DNA of 64,000 nucleotides, from contig CADCEC010000001.1 in the NCBI GenBank assembly GCA_902800395.1, positions 124,001 to 188,000 of the forward strand. Direction: 5' to 3'. Both the position numbers and the translations under genes were made by a program. The DNA is from an uncultured Bacteroidota bacterium. Its GTDB lineage: Bacteria > Bacteroidota > Bacteroidia > Bacteroidales > P3. Each line of letters begins with the position of its first letter. Within the stretch, counting starts at the first letter, position 1. Shown here one piece after another: positions 1 through 9,037 of the stretch. Under the pieces are notes generated by a model, which was not told the origin of the DNA, ran no database searches, and saw only the letters and a program-made list of their open reading frames with translations.

Positions 1-709
1 TCAGCGCATCGGTGAGCACGGCGTTGACATTGAACTTGCCGAGGAAGAGGTTGCCCGCGGCGATGGGCTTGCCAAAGGCTTCTCCGAAAGCACCGGTCGA
101 CTGGGTGTTGAGGCACACGCCTTTGCCCTGGTAGCCATTGGCTGTCGAGTAGGTGGGGAACTGCTCGGGCGTCCAGTCGCTGTGCAGGATGGCCACGCCG
201 GCGTTGCCAGAGGCCCAGTGGTTGCGGCGCGTGCCGTCCTCGACCTCGTAGAAGGTATGGTAGGTGCTGCCGCTGGTGAAGGTGTCCACGGCCACATGCT
301 CGAAGCTGAAGAGGTAGGAAACAGAGGTGCTGACTTTCTGGAAGTCGACGCTGTAGGTGCGTGTCCACGAGCCGTCCTCCGACGTCACCGTGTAGGTCAC
401 GGGACCCTGCGAAAAGTCCTGCAGCGAGCCGTTGGCGGGCTCGATGGTGGCACCGGGGGTGAGCGCGAAATACACGGGGATGAGCGGCAGGCCAGTCTTG
501 GTGCGCACCTGGAAGACTATCTCCGTGCTGTTCGATGGGATATTGTCAATTCGCATCTGTGAGCTCTGGTAGAAATATTCCTCGTATTCTTCGCCCTCCA
601 CCCATGCGCTCAGGATGTCGCATTCGTTGTTCTTGAGCTCCTCCTTGATGCAGGAGGAGAAGGACAAGGTGATGAAGAGGACCAAAAAGGGAGTGAAAAT
701 ATGTTTCAT
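1..709 (-). CDS. PCMD-type surface lipoprotein, 3' end beyond window
   Basis: The start is the ATG at 709, giving MKHIFTPFLVLFITLSFSSC, a lipoprotein signal with the lipid-anchor cysteine at residue 20. About 236 residues are visible before the window edge. A short Ig-like segment (about 50-125) is followed by a segment with LFSFEH, a conserved YHTFYEV, SGNAG, GYQGKGVCLNT and GEAFGKPIAAGNLFLGKF. That pattern matches the Bacteroidetes 'putative carbohydrate metabolism domain' (PCMD) lipoproteins as I know them. The role is inferred to be glycan binding or processing at the cell surface. It is transcribed divergently from the lipoprotein gene at 849. The family call comes from memory of the motif pattern, and the C-terminal part is missing. 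Confidence 0.75.
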   Translation of the reverse strand, partial: MKHIFTPFLVLFITLSFSSCIKEELKNNECDILSAWVEGEEYEEYFYQSSQMRIDNIPSNSTEIVFQVRTKTGLPLIPVYFALTPGATIEPANGSLQDFSQGPVTYTVTSEDGSWTRTYSVDFQKVSTSVSYLFSFEHVAVDTFTSGSTYHTFYEVEDGTRRNHWASGNAGVAILHSDWTPEQFPTYSTANGYQGKGVCLNTQSTGAFGEAFGKPIAAGNLFLGKFNVNAVLTDAL

Positions 710-786
710 TGTCGTTTATTATTAGGATGCTACTACTTTTTTTCGAGTGCAAAAATACGCTTTTTTCGCGACATGGAAAAACTTTT

Positions 787-818
787 TTTGCATATGTCCG
801 GAAAAAGTAGTACTTTTG
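787..818 (+). promoter_or_regulatory. Bacteroidetes-type promoter for the DUF3298 lipoprotein gene
   Basis: TTTG at 787-790 is separated by 20 nt from TACTTTTG at 811-818, matching the TTTG-N19/20-TAnnTTTG consensus. The ATG follows 30 nt downstream. Confidence 0.7.
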
Positions 819-848
819 CAATTTGTTATTTTGAATAATACCTATACA

Positions 849-1733
849 ATGAAACGACTGATTTTCACTCTCTCCCTCGCTGCTGCCCTCTTCACCGCCT
901 GTGGTGGCGACAACTCCAAAACGGAGAATGACTCCCAGCCCGCGGCCACCGATTCGGTCGCCCAGGCCACCCCGATAAAGGAGTTCAAGACCTTCACCGT
1001 CTCCGACAAGCTCTGCTTCATCGTCCACGACGAGGAGCCGTTCGCTCCCGAATTCGCCACCTACTACGTGCGGAAACGCTTCGCCGTCGAATGGCCCGAG
1101 GAAGGCATGATGACCGACAAAGCCATGAAAGAGCTGCTGTCAAACTATTTTAATGTCGACCCCACCACCGACATCAAGAAGGCTGTCGCCGAATGGCGCG
1201 ACAACGTCATCCACAATACCCCCGGCGAGAAAGTCAAGGAAATCGACGAGGACATGCCCTACGAGTATTCCGAGATGCACAGCGACTGCCGGCAGGACAG
1301 CAACATCGCCACCTTCTCCATCAGCTATGGCGACTACAATATCGGCGCCATCCACGGCATGTACGCCGAGCGGTACCTCACCGTCGATGTCGAGACCGGC
1401 GAGGTTATCCACCTCTCCGACCTCCTCGACGTGAAACGCATCGGCTACGCCGTCGCCCGCGCCATCCAGGACCTCGACGTCAACAGCGAAATCTTCGACT
1501 GCCTCTTCGACGAATACAAGGAAGTCAACGAGATGCCGCTGTCCGAGACCTTCTTCATCGACAGCACCCACAGCTCCATCAACATCATCTACGACCCCTA
1601 CGAGATTACCCCCTACTGCTGCGGTGTCCAGCGCGTCTGCCTCCCCATCTTCTGGCTCTCCAAGCACCTCAAGCTCACCCCCTATGCCAAGCAGCTCTTC
1701 GGCCCCGAAAACTTCCTGAAAGACGACAAGTAA
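849..1733 (+). CDS. DUF3298 (RsiV-like) domain lipoprotein
   Basis: The 294-residue product starts MKRLIFTLSLAAALFTAC, a lipoprotein signal with the lipobox cysteine at residue 18. I chose ATG 849 over longer upstream starts because it begins a clean signal peptide and lies just after a promoter. A Ser/Thr/Asp-rich linker precedes a domain of about 240 residues. The stretch GAIHGMYAERYLTVDVETGE followed by LSDLL is typical of the DUF3298 domain also found in RsiV, where it binds lysozyme. Anchoring in the envelope is predicted, and the ligand is unknown. The gene ends 21 nt before pepD on the same strand, so the two may be co-transcribed. Confidence 0.75.
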   Translation: MKRLIFTLSLAAALFTACGGDNSKTENDSQPAATDSVAQATPIKEFKTFTVSDKLCFIVHDEEPFAPEFATYYVRKRFAVEWPEEGMMTDKAMKELLSNYFNVDPTTDIKKAVAEWRDNVIHNTPGEKVKEIDEDMPYEYSEMHSDCRQDSNIATFSISYGDYNIGAIHGMYAERYLTVDVETGEVIHLSDLLDVKRIGYAVARAIQDLDVNSEIFDCLFDEYKEVNEMPLSETFFIDSTHSSINIIYDPYEITPYCCGVQRVCLPIFWLSKHLKLTPYAKQLFGPENFLKDDK

Positions 1734-1754
1734 GATAAAAAAACAATTATACCT

Positions 1755-3215
1755 ATGAAACAAGTTGACGTATTAAAGAACCTCAAGCCCGCCCGCGTAT
1801 GGCATTGGTTTGGCGAGATCATGCAGATTCCGCGTCCCTCGAAGCACGAAGAGTGCATCTCCGCCTACCTCGTGCAATGGGGTGAGGACCACGGATTGGA
1901 GACCAAGAGCGACCGCCTCGGCAACGTGCTCATCCGCAAGCCCGCCACCAAAGGCTACGAGAAAAGCCCTATGGTCTGTCTCCAGGCCCACATGGATATG
2001 GTCTGCGAGAAGAACTCCGACAAGAAGTTCGACTTCATGACCGATGCCATCCAGCCCGTCCTCGACGGTGAGTGGCTCACCGCCGACGGCACCACCCTCG
2101 GCGCCGACGACGGCATCGGCGTCGCCACCATCCTCGCCATCCTCGAGGACAAGAAGATTGCCCATCCCGCCCTCGAAGCACTCATCACCGTCGACGAGGA
2201 GACCGGCCTCACCGGCGCCAGCGGCCTCAGCAAGAGCTGGCTCAAGAGCGAAATACTCCTCAACTTCGACGACGAAGACGAGGGCGAGTACTGCATCGGC
2301 TGCGCCGGCGGCATCGACACCACCGCCGAGATTGACTACAAGCAGGTGCCTGTCGTCAAAGGACATAAAGCCTTCAAGCTGAAGGTCAGCGGCCTCAAGG
2401 GCGGCCACAGCGGCGACGACATCAACCGCGGCCGCGGCTGCGCCAATAAGCTCATCAACCGCATCCTCTGGGAGGGCACCTTCAAGTTCGGCATGCGCAT
2501 GGCCTCCATCGACGGCGGCAACCTCCGCAACGCCATCGCCCGCGAGGCCGAGGCCATCATCACCGTGCCCGAGGACCTCGTCCGCACCTTCAAAACCATG
2601 GTCACCCGCATGGGCAAAGCCATGCAGTTCGAGTTCCGCACCACCGAGCCCGACCTCAAGTTCGAGCTCCGCTCCGTCGATATGCCCAAGCGCCTCATCG
2701 ACAAGGAGACGCAAGAACGCCTTGTCAACCTCCTCTATGCCTGCGCCCACGGCGTGCTGGCTATGAGCCGCGAGATCGAGAACTTCGTCGAGACCTCCAC
2801 CAACCTCGCCAGCATCAAGATGAGCGAAGGCTCCATCCATATCGCCACCTCGCAGCGCAGCTCTGTGGAGAGCGCCAAACTCGCCGCTGCCGCCAAGATC
2901 GAGAGCACCTTCCGCCTCGCCGGCTGCCGTGTGAAGCACAGCGACGGCTACCCCGGCTGGACGCCCAACCCCGACAGCCGTGTGCTGAAGGTCGGCGTCG
3001 AGGTCTATAAGAAGATGTACGGCCGCGAGCCCATCGTCCGTGCCATCCATGCCGGCCTCGAGTGCGGCCTCATCGGCGAGAAATATCCCAAGATGGACAT
3101 GATTTCCTATGGCCCCACGCTGCGTGGTGTCCACAGCCCCGACGAGAAGATCGAAATCAAGACCGTCGAGATGTTCTGGAACCAGACCCTCGAAATCCTC
3201 AAGAAACTGAAATAA
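1755..3215 (+). CDS. pepD: aminoacyl-histidine dipeptidase (cytosolic M20C peptidase PepD)
   Basis: The 486-residue protein matches the full length of PepD (Xaa-His dipeptidase), a cytosolic zinc enzyme that cleaves dipeptides, carnosine-like ones among them. Expected M20 metal and catalytic motifs are present: QAHMDMVCEK around residue 77 (His79, Asp81), LGADDGIGVA around 115 and DEETGLTGASGL around 147. A lid domain is interrupted by the typical KVSGLKGGHSGDDI segment, and HAGLECG supplies the late metal-site glutamate. There is no signal peptide. It follows the DUF3298 lipoprotein gene closely and ends at a strong terminator. Codon use is GC-rich, as in other core genes here. Confidence 0.95.
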   Translation: MKQVDVLKNLKPARVWHWFGEIMQIPRPSKHEECISAYLVQWGEDHGLETKSDRLGNVLIRKPATKGYEKSPMVCLQAHMDMVCEKNSDKKFDFMTDAIQPVLDGEWLTADGTTLGADDGIGVATILAILEDKKIAHPALEALITVDEETGLTGASGLSKSWLKSEILLNFDDEDEGEYCIGCAGGIDTTAEIDYKQVPVVKGHKAFKLKVSGLKGGHSGDDINRGRGCANKLINRILWEGTFKFGMRMASIDGGNLRNAIAREAEAIITVPEDLVRTFKTMVTRMGKAMQFEFRTTEPDLKFELRSVDMPKRLIDKETQERLVNLLYACAHGVLAMSREIENFVETSTNLASIKMSEGSIHIATSQRSSVESAKLAAAAKIESTFRLAGCRVKHSDGYPGWTPNPDSRVLKVGVEVYKKMYGREPIVRAIHAGLECGLIGEKYPKMDMISYGPTLRGVHSPDEKIEIKTVEMFWNQTLEILKKLK

Positions 3216-3230
3216 AGGTTATATAACCGA

Positions 3231-3259
3231 AAAAAAACCTCCCAATTGGGAGGTTTTTT
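3231..3259. terminator. bidirectional intrinsic terminator after pepD
   Basis: An A-run, the perfect palindrome CCTCCCAATTGGGAGG and a T-run lie between the convergent genes pepD (+) and the outer-membrane protein gene (-). The element can terminate from either side. Confidence 0.85.
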
Positions 3260-3262
3260 CTC

Positions 3263-3293
3263 TTTAACCGTTAAACTTTAACCTTTAACCGTT
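3263..3293. repeat. degenerate GGTTAAA heptamer repeat
   Basis: On the + strand this reads as TTTAACC-type units in tandem with small variations. A similar tract lies at 4605-4638. It sits between a terminator and the stop of the next gene, and it is one of several heptamer repeat families in the window. Confidence 0.7.
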
Positions 3294-3294
3294 A

Positions 3295-3714
3295 TTAGAA
3301 GCGGTAGCGGATGCCGAGGCAGACGTCGCTGCCGACGAATTCTGTGTTAGGTATCAGCATGAAGCCGGGACGCCAGTCGAGGGTGAGCTGCAGGGGGAAG
3401 CTGAAGTTGTACTCCAGACCAATCTGTCCGGCAACAGCCAGCGAGAATTTGTCATCATAGACAGCGAGACGGCCGCCGACACCGGCGAACCAGCTGAAGC
3501 CGCTGCCCAGTTCCCAGGTCCACTGGTAGGTGGCAGTGAATCCCAGATACTTGGAATTCCAACCCAGGTCGGTCTCCAAGCGGTTGCCGCCCACGCCCCA
3601 CATGGCGGAAACCTCTCCACCGTATCCGATGCGGACACCGAGGTCCTGAATCTGTGCGTTAGACATCGTGCTCATGGCAAAAATAGCCACAATAGTCAAT
3701 AAGATTTTCTTCAT
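3295..3714 (-). CDS. small outer-membrane beta-barrel protein
   Basis: The 139-residue product begins with a signal peptide (MKKILLTIVAIFAMSTMSNAQ, cleavage predicted after residue 20). The mature part alternates aromatic and polar residues in short strands and ends in an aromatic residue (CLGIRYRF). This is the pattern of small Bacteroidetes outer-membrane barrels, probably an eight-stranded OmpA/OmpW-like fold. No specific function can be assigned. The DUF6266 gene upstream on the same strand ends 25 nt away. Confidence 0.7.
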   Translation of the reverse strand: MKKILLTIVAIFAMSTMSNAQIQDLGVRIGYGGEVSAMWGVGGNRLETDLGWNSKYLGFTATYQWTWELGSGFSWFAGVGGRLAVYDDKFSLAVAGQIGLEYNFSFPLQLTLDWRPGFMLIPNTEFVGSDVCLGIRYRF

Positions 3715-3739
3715 TTTGTGTTGATTTTTAATATGTTAT

Positions 3740-4528
3740 TTATTTATTGATTAAAATGTCGTTCCTTTTTCGTCGATGCAAAGATACAACTTTTTTTGAT
3801 TCTTCGTGTTGTGTTGTTGGCTCGGCAGTTTTTTTCTCCGCTCCAACACTCTCATTCTGAGCTGGCTTGTTGCTTTCTTGTGTCTGGCGGGCTGTCACAG
3901 ATTGACTGAAGGCTATTTCGCCGGCATAGAGCGAGTGGCTCCAGCGGCCGTCGTCGGCCTGCACCATGAGGTAGACGTGGGCGTCGTGGCCGGCGAACTC
4001 GTCGGGCAGCGCCAGGGCGATGCGCTTCTCGCGCCGGTAGGTGCCTGCCGACAGGAAGCCCCGCCCCAGCTCGGGGACATATATATAAAGATACACGTGG
4101 TCGTAGGCGCTGCCGAGACCACGGTCGTACCTGACCGTCAGTACGTTGTCTGCCGACCACTCCATCTCCTGCAGCTGCACCTGCGGCACGTCGCCCATGC
4201 TGAGCATCAGCCTGCTGTAGTCCACCACCAGCCTGTTGTCGGACATGGTGAAGGCGTGCTGGTTCATGTGGACGAAGAGGTTGTAGGAGGTCATGCCCGC
4301 CTCGCGGGCCGCCTCGGTCATCGTCGTCGTCACAGCCCAGCGCATCTTCGCCGCCAGCTGCACCTCCTGCTTGAACAGCGTGCGGTGCTCCTGCTGCGCC
4401 TCTGTGCGCGGATTGTTCACATACCGTTTGTACGCCCGCATGCAGGGCTTCCCGTTCCAGTAGTAGCCCACCACCGTGCCCACCTTCCCGACGTAACCTC
4501 CTAGAATACCAGACTGTTGCTTTGCCAT
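3740..4528 (-). CDS. DUF6266 family protein (copy 1)
   Basis: The 262-residue product opens MAKQQSGILGGYVGKVGTVV, followed by YYWNGKPCMRAYKR, the N-terminal signature of DUF6266, a Bacteroidales family of unknown function. The middle (about 100-200) is probably beta-rich with a conserved TSYNLFVHMNQ segment. The C-terminal 50 residues are a low-complexity polar tail. No signal peptide or membrane segment is visible. A paralogue lies at 51127-51927 with a related upstream leader. The family may relate to phage-like or surface structures, but the sequence does not show this. Confidence 0.8.
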   Translation of the reverse strand: MAKQQSGILGGYVGKVGTVVGYYWNGKPCMRAYKRYVNNPRTEAQQEHRTLFKQEVQLAAKMRWAVTTTMTEAAREAGMTSYNLFVHMNQHAFTMSDNRLVVDYSRLMLSMGDVPQVQLQEMEWSADNVLTVRYDRGLGSAYDHVYLYIYVPELGRGFLSAGTYRREKRIALALPDEFAGHDAHVYLMVQADDGRWSHSLYAGEIAFSQSVTARQTQESNKPAQNESVGAEKKTAEPTTQHEESKKVVSLHRRKRNDILINK

Positions 4529-4604
4529 AATCTATAACGTTTAATGTTTAATGGTTAACCTTCAAGGTTGTAAACGCTACGAAGTCAACATGATGCGTCA
4601 GCCT

Positions 4605-4735
4605 CTTTAACCGTTAACCTTTAATCTTTACCCTTTATGATAACGTTATTATCACCTTATTATTGCCTACTCAAGAAATTTTTTATAAAGTGAGGAGTAG
4701 GAGAGGAGTAAGAGCAGAGTAAGAGATGATATAAT
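4605..4735 (-). other. leader region upstream of DUF6266 copy 1
   Basis: The 283-nt gap before the DUF6266 gene holds a GGTTAAA-type heptamer tract (4605-4638), the palindrome ATAACGTTAT (about 4640-4649) and a purine-rich tract of GAGTAAGAG/GAGGAGTAG-like units (about 4692-4735), which is pyrimidine-rich in the transcript direction. The second DUF6266 gene has the same order of elements upstream (51946-52040). No coding potential is seen. Confidence 0.5.
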
Positions 4736-4811
4736 AAGATGCTGATTTATAGAAAGTTCCCAGAACCGTTTTTGTGGTTCGAGGCACATGATTCTCTCAA
4801 ATTTTTTTTTA

Positions 4812-5834
4812 CTAAAGCTGTTTCATATCCAGAATATAACCACCATACTTTTCCGACCAAACAGTATCAAGATACCACGTAGAATCAATATCAAGAACTT
4901 TACCTGTTGTTTTGTGTACCACTTGCCTTATTGGTTGGCCTATATTATTTAGTATTTCATCGTTCTTTATTGCTTTTCGGCCCCCTTTTGATGTCACTTT
5001 GTCAAACGTTGCCTTCAGTCGAGGACAATCGTTTATCTGGTTGTCAAAGCCAGCTATAGGTACACCTCGCATCACAAACCATTCTTGTGTTGTTTTATAG
5101 GAAATAACCACCGAAGAAGAGAACTGTATCGCTTGCATCATATAATTGCATGGTAGGACTAAAAATTTCATTCCATTGGCAGCATCTGTAGAATCCACAT
5201 ACACATCTTCTTCATTTAAGGTGTACATCACTATGTAGTTGCTGTCAAGGAAAGATATATGAATGCTATCCATAAGAAAATCCTCATAATTGGTAACCAT
5301 AAGGATACAGCAAGGTTCTTGATCGTCTTTACCGATAATAAAGCCAAGGTTTGCAAAATGCCAAGGGGTTCGCCATGATGCTGGCATAAATGTGAATGTC
5401 ATATCTTCCGCATCTTCTGATGTGCTTATTTGCCACTCTACTATGCGAACCAAGGCATCTACAGAACAATTACATTGGAAAAACCTCTCATCCTTCAAAG
5501 CGAAGCCAAAAAAGTTTGCTGCTGTCGCTCTCATCATTATTGTAAACTCGAACAAAGTATCATTAGCTATTACATCAGATATGCGGTTAACCATTAGGCA
5601 GACCTGCTGCGAGTAGTCCTCGGGATGCAGCGTGCTGTCTTCGAAAAAGCAATACACAGAGTCTATTAGGTTGATGAGCGAGATTCTCTGTGGGTCGTCG
5701 ATATTATAATCAGCAGTCCAATCACGAAGGAAATCGGGCCATCTTTGGTTTTGTTCGTTAGTGGTTGTATCCGGCTTCTGGTTACATGCTGCAAGCGCCA
5801 GAACGCACAGAGAAATAGCAAATAATCGTTTCAT
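4812..5834 (-). CDS. uncharacterised lipoprotein, AT-rich gene
   Basis: I placed the start at 5834, giving MKRLFAISLCVLALAAC, a lipoprotein signal with the cysteine at residue 17. A longer frame upstream adds only basic residues. The mature protein of about 320 residues has no motif I recognise. It contains IDDPQRISLINLIDSVYCFF near the N-terminus and several probable beta-strands. Base composition is clearly more AT-rich than pepD or dnaB, which suggests an acquired gene. The leader upstream shares a 16-nt block with the leader of the microprotein gene at 9038-9166. It follows dnaB on the same strand with a 47-nt gap. Confidence 0.6.
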   Translation of the reverse strand: MKRLFAISLCVLALAACNQKPDTTTNEQNQRWPDFLRDWTADYNIDDPQRISLINLIDSVYCFFEDSTLHPEDYSQQVCLMVNRISDVIANDTLFEFTIMMRATAANFFGFALKDERFFQCNCSVDALVRIVEWQISTSEDAEDMTFTFMPASWRTPWHFANLGFIIGKDDQEPCCILMVTNYEDFLMDSIHISFLDSNYIVMYTLNEEDVYVDSTDAANGMKFLVLPCNYMMQAIQFSSSVVISYKTTQEWFVMRGVPIAGFDNQINDCPRLKATFDKVTSKGGRKAIKNDEILNNIGQPIRQVVHKTTGKVLDIDSTWYLDTVWSEKYGGYILDMKQL

Positions 5835-5881
5835 TTTTTTATCCCTATTTCGTGTCGGGCGCAACTTCAAGTATTAATTAA

Positions 5882-7525
5882 TTATTCAAAGTCCAAATCA
5901 TTATCCTGCGGCATACGATTATCAAGGTTTCTCTGTGATGAATCGATAGAGGGAATAATCGACGGAGGAGTGCTGTCTTCTATTATTGGTGGCAAGATGG
6001 GGTTGCCGTCGTTGTCCGTCTGCAGTTCTTTGCCGGGATTCTCGGGATTGCGCACACTCGGGCCATCAAAGTTGGCGTTGGGAGTGATATCCTTGTTCAT
6101 CTTGGAGTCCACCACCATGACCTGCGGGATGACGGGAATGTTGGAGAAGCGCACAAATCTGCCTTCGAATTCCAGCATCACCTTCCCAATGTCGCCTGAG
6201 CGGTGCTTGAGGATGCGCAGCTCGGCGAGGTTCTCCGTACTGTTGCCGTGCTCGTCCTGCTCCTCACCGCATTTGTACGGGCGGCGCAGCGCCAGCACGA
6301 TGTCGGCGTCCTGCTCGATGGATCCGGACTCACGGAGGTCGCTCAGCTGCGGAACCTGCAACGGGCGGTCTTCCACCTTACGGCTGAGCTGCGCCATAGC
6401 CAGCACGGGAATATCCAGTTCCTTGGACATCTCCTTCAACTGGCGGGAGATGTTGCTGATTTCCTGCTCGCGGTTGCGGTTCTTGCTGATATCTCCCGAG
6501 GCAGTCATCAACTGTAGGTAGTCGATGAAGACCATACGGATGCCGTAGCGCTGTTTCAGTCGGCGGCATTTGGCGCGGAGTTCAAAGATGTCCAGTCCGG
6601 CGGTATCGTCGATGTACAACGGAGCCTGCCGCAATTCATTGATTTTCTCCGCCAATGCTTTCTTCTCAAACTTGTTGAGTCCCGCCGCTTTCTTTAACTT
6701 GTTCGCCGAAATCTCGGCCTCCGAGGCCAACAGTCGGGCGGCGAGTTCCACGCCGGTCATCTCCAGCGAGAAGTACGCCACAGGCTTCTTGAAGTCCACA
6801 GCGATATTCCTCGCCATCGTCAGGCCGCAGGCCGTCTTACCCATGGCGGGACGGGCGGCAAGGATGATGAGCGTGCCGGGTTGGAAGCCGGAGGTATAGC
6901 GGTCGAGTTCGAAGAATCCCGACTGGATGCTGTAGTCCTCCGCTTTGTCCTCGGTGAGGAACTTCTGCTCCGCCTCCGTCATCAGCGCGTCCATGTTCTT
7001 GCCCTCGCGATGGAAACTCTTCTCGCTGACCTCCATCAGTTTCTTCTGCGCGTCATCCAGCAGTTCCACCGCATCGCAGGTCTCGTCGTAGGCTGCTTTG
7101 ATGCTCTCCGTGGAGGTGCGTATCACCTCGCGCTGCATGAACTTCTCCGTCAGGATCTGCAGGTGGTATTCCATGTGTGCCGCCGACACCACGTTGGAGG
7201 TGAGCTGGGAGATATAAAACGCACCTCCAGCCTGCTCCAGCTTGCCCTCTCGGCGGAGTTCCTCCACGACGGTGAGCATGTCCACCTCGTGGCTGCAGTT
7301 GTTCAGCATCCTTATCGCGGAGAAGATAATCTGGTGTTCTTCCTTGTAGAAGAGTCCCTCATGCATGCCGTAGATATGCCCGAACAGCGCATCTTGGTCG
7401 AGCATCAGCGCTCCCAGCACGCTCTTCTCCAGTTCCACTGCCTGCGGCGGCATCATGCCGTTGATCTCTCCCGTCTGCACATGGGTGAGTCGTGTCGGCC
7501 GCCGTTGTGTTGTAATAGTTTCCAT
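5882..7525 (-). CDS. dnaB: replicative DNA helicase DnaB
   Basis: The 547-residue protein has the DnaB N-terminal domain (MPPQAVELEKSVLGALMLD) and a RecA-like helicase domain with Walker A AARPAMGKTACG near residue 226, AYFSLEM, Walker B MVFIDYLQLM and the LSDLRESGSIEQDADIV motif. It unwinds DNA ahead of the replication fork as a hexamer. The C-terminus carries about 70 extra Pro/Asn/Asp-rich residues beyond the usual end of the helicase domain. The gene lies 15 nt downstream of an uncharacterised gene on the same strand. No intein is seen. Confidence 0.95.
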   Translation of the reverse strand: METITTQRRPTRLTHVQTGEINGMMPPQAVELEKSVLGALMLDQDALFGHIYGMHEGLFYKEEHQIIFSAIRMLNNCSHEVDMLTVVEELRREGKLEQAGGAFYISQLTSNVVSAAHMEYHLQILTEKFMQREVIRTSTESIKAAYDETCDAVELLDDAQKKLMEVSEKSFHREGKNMDALMTEAEQKFLTEDKAEDYSIQSGFFELDRYTSGFQPGTLIILAARPAMGKTACGLTMARNIAVDFKKPVAYFSLEMTGVELAARLLASEAEISANKLKKAAGLNKFEKKALAEKINELRQAPLYIDDTAGLDIFELRAKCRRLKQRYGIRMVFIDYLQLMTASGDISKNRNREQEISNISRQLKEMSKELDIPVLAMAQLSRKVEDRPLQVPQLSDLRESGSIEQDADIVLALRRPYKCGEEQDEHGNSTENLAELRILKHRSGDIGKVMLEFEGRFVRFSNIPVIPQVMVVDSKMNKDITPNANFDGPSVRNPENPGKELQTDNDGNPILPPIIEDSTPPSIIPSIDSSQRNLDNRMPQDNDLDFE

Positions 7526-7540
7526 ATATAGTGCTTTGTG

Positions 7541-8209
7541 TTATTTTTGTTTGTCAAAATTCAGTATCCTGTATATTTTGTCCGCCTGCTCCTGGCTGTG
7601 AAGCGCCAGCTTCTCTACTCCCTCATAAAAGGCAATCGGCGGCTCGCGGTACACCTTCTCCCTATGCAGCGCCACGAGGTAGGCCGAGAAGACCTTCTCC
7701 GCCAGCGACTCCAGGGCTCCGTCCTCAGGATAGCGGCGGTAGTCGTAGGGCGTGAAACTGTCGAAGCCCCACCACTCGATAAACTCCGACAACCGGGGCC
7801 ACAGGCCGCCCAGTTTAACAAAGGCTTTCACCATCGCGGAATAGGCCTCCGTCGGCTTGTCGAAGGGCATAGCCCAGATGGCTTTGAAAAGTCTGTCGCC
7901 GAACTCCGGTGTGAACCACTGCACACGGAGGCTGTCTTCTATGATATCCCTCACAGGCCACGCCACCGCTCCCCACAGCTTTTTGTCATTCTCTGGAATG
8001 CCGAGTTCGTAGAACTCCTGCATCTGGAGCAGGAATTTTTTCCATGCGTAAGCACGGGCATTGGCCTTCATCATCCTAATCAGCAACCACGCGATAGCCT
8101 CCTTCGGCCATTTGAGCGAAGGGTCGGCCTCCCAATCCGCGCGGGCAATGCGGTAGGCGGCTTGGTAGTCTTCTAAATTTTGGAAGTATTTCATCTGTCG
8201 ATACGACAT
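7541..8209 (-). CDS. conserved protein of unknown function
   Basis: The 222-residue soluble protein is rich in Trp and aromatic residues and is probably all-helical. It contains WPKEAIAWLLIRMMKANARAY, PVRDIIEDS and LWPRLSEFIEWWGFD segments. I do not recognise a named family. An alternative ATG five codons in (8194) would remove MSYRQ. It is probably co-transcribed with dnaB, which starts 15 nt downstream. The helical, tryptophan-rich make-up is seen in some Bacteroidetes phage and defence-associated proteins, but nothing here proves such a role. Confidence 0.6.
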   Translation of the reverse strand: MSYRQMKYFQNLEDYQAAYRIARADWEADPSLKWPKEAIAWLLIRMMKANARAYAWKKFLLQMQEFYELGIPENDKKLWGAVAWPVRDIIEDSLRVQWFTPEFGDRLFKAIWAMPFDKPTEAYSAMVKAFVKLGGLWPRLSEFIEWWGFDSFTPYDYRRYPEDGALESLAEKVFSAYLVALHREKVYREPPIAFYEGVEKLALHSQEQADKIYRILNFDKQK

Positions 8210-8475
8210 ATTTGGGTGTATTTTTAGTTATGAAAAATGAATTTTTGCAAATGTAGAAAATAGTAATCAACAATCCTGTTTGTCGTCCGGAGAAGTTATA
8301 AACATACAGATATGTCGATGATTTTCAGTAAAATACAGAACACTTATATTCCGCTGATTATCAGAAGAAACTTATTAACAATGCCCATCTGTTCGGCGAT
8401 TCGGGAGGCGATTTTTAGTTATCAACAATGACCTTTCGGGGCAGTTATCAACAGCCTATTTCGCCCTCCGAAGTG

Positions 8476-8841
8476 TTAAAATGGCACCTCGTCGTCAGGC
8501 GAAACCGGTATCGTCAGTTCATCCGTCTCTGGCTGTGGAGGTTCCGGTTTTGCTGGCTGTTCAGTGCCTGGTACTAACAGGTTGGTACACCGCAGCGTAG
8601 TGTAAAACTTCCCCCCTTTGCCTTCTCGACTCTCGGCATAGAAACTGACCCGTACCGGCATTCCGATAGTGAGGCCGTTGAGCATCGACAGCCTTTCCTC
8701 TCCGAACATCTCGAAGTATACGGGCTTGGGGTAGTCGCCCTCGCGCATGATGACGAACCCGCCTTTCTTTTTCTTGGTGCCGTCGCCGAACGTCACCTCC
8801 TCCTGTTGGAGGATTTTGTAGATTGTTCCGTTGATTTCCAT
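8476..8841 (-). CDS. DUF3127 single-strand DNA-binding-like protein
   Basis: The 121-residue product begins MEINGTIYKILQQEEVTFGDG and continues with the OB-fold pattern of DUF3127 (PKPVYFEMFGEERL, VSFYAESREGKGGKFYTTLR). A Pro/Glu-rich linker leads to the C-terminal tip DDEVPF. This closely resembles the acidic tip of bacterial SSB (DDDIPF) that recruits partner proteins. It probably binds single-stranded DNA in repair or replication. It is the third gene of a three-gene operon whose promoter at 9229-9263 carries the island's palindromic operator. Confidence 0.8.
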   Translation of the reverse strand: MEINGTIYKILQQEEVTFGDGTKKKKGGFVIMREGDYPKPVYFEMFGEERLSMLNGLTIGMPVRVSFYAESREGKGGKFYTTLRCTNLLVPGTEQPAKPEPPQPETDELTIPVSPDDEVPF

Positions 8842-8842
8842 G

Positions 8843-9034
8843 TTATTTGTTTTTGTTGTTATCTGCAGCCATCTCTTGTGGTGTCGGATAGCTTACAAGA
8901 GTGCCGTCCTTGTCTTCATAATAGTGCAGCACTCTACCCGACCACGCTTCTGTCTCCCAGCAGAAGGCCGCTCTTGAGATAGCGATGCTTTCCAATGGAG
9001 GCTTTGCCTCATTCTTGTTTTTCATAGCGGCCAT
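8843..9034 (-). CDS. small protein in the SSB-like operon
   Basis: This 63-residue protein begins MAAMKNKNEAKPPLESIAIS. The second Met four codons in is an alternative start. It has a compact Trp-containing centre (CWETEAWSGRVLHYYEDKDG) and a Lys/Asn-rich end. It fits between the microprotein gene (ends 9038) and the DUF3127 gene (starts 8841), with only a few bases on either side. This spacing, rather than homology, is the evidence that it is real. The function is unknown. Confidence 0.55.
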   Translation of the reverse strand: MAAMKNKNEAKPPLESIAISRAAFCWETEAWSGRVLHYYEDKDGTLVSYPTPQEMAADNNKNK

Positions 9035-9037
9035 TGT

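Noticed and set aside
1773-3134. 453-codon minus-strand frame opposite pepD
   Set aside because: It is a mirror of the GC-rich pepD gene with Ala/Val/Gly/Asp-rich low-complexity translation. pepD on the other strand has all M20 motifs.
8210-8475. Small RNA or gene in the gap before the DUF3127 stop
   Set aside because: The 266-nt stretch is AT-rich with several stops in all frames and no stable hairpin that I could identify. It probably holds the promoter of the gene at 8209.
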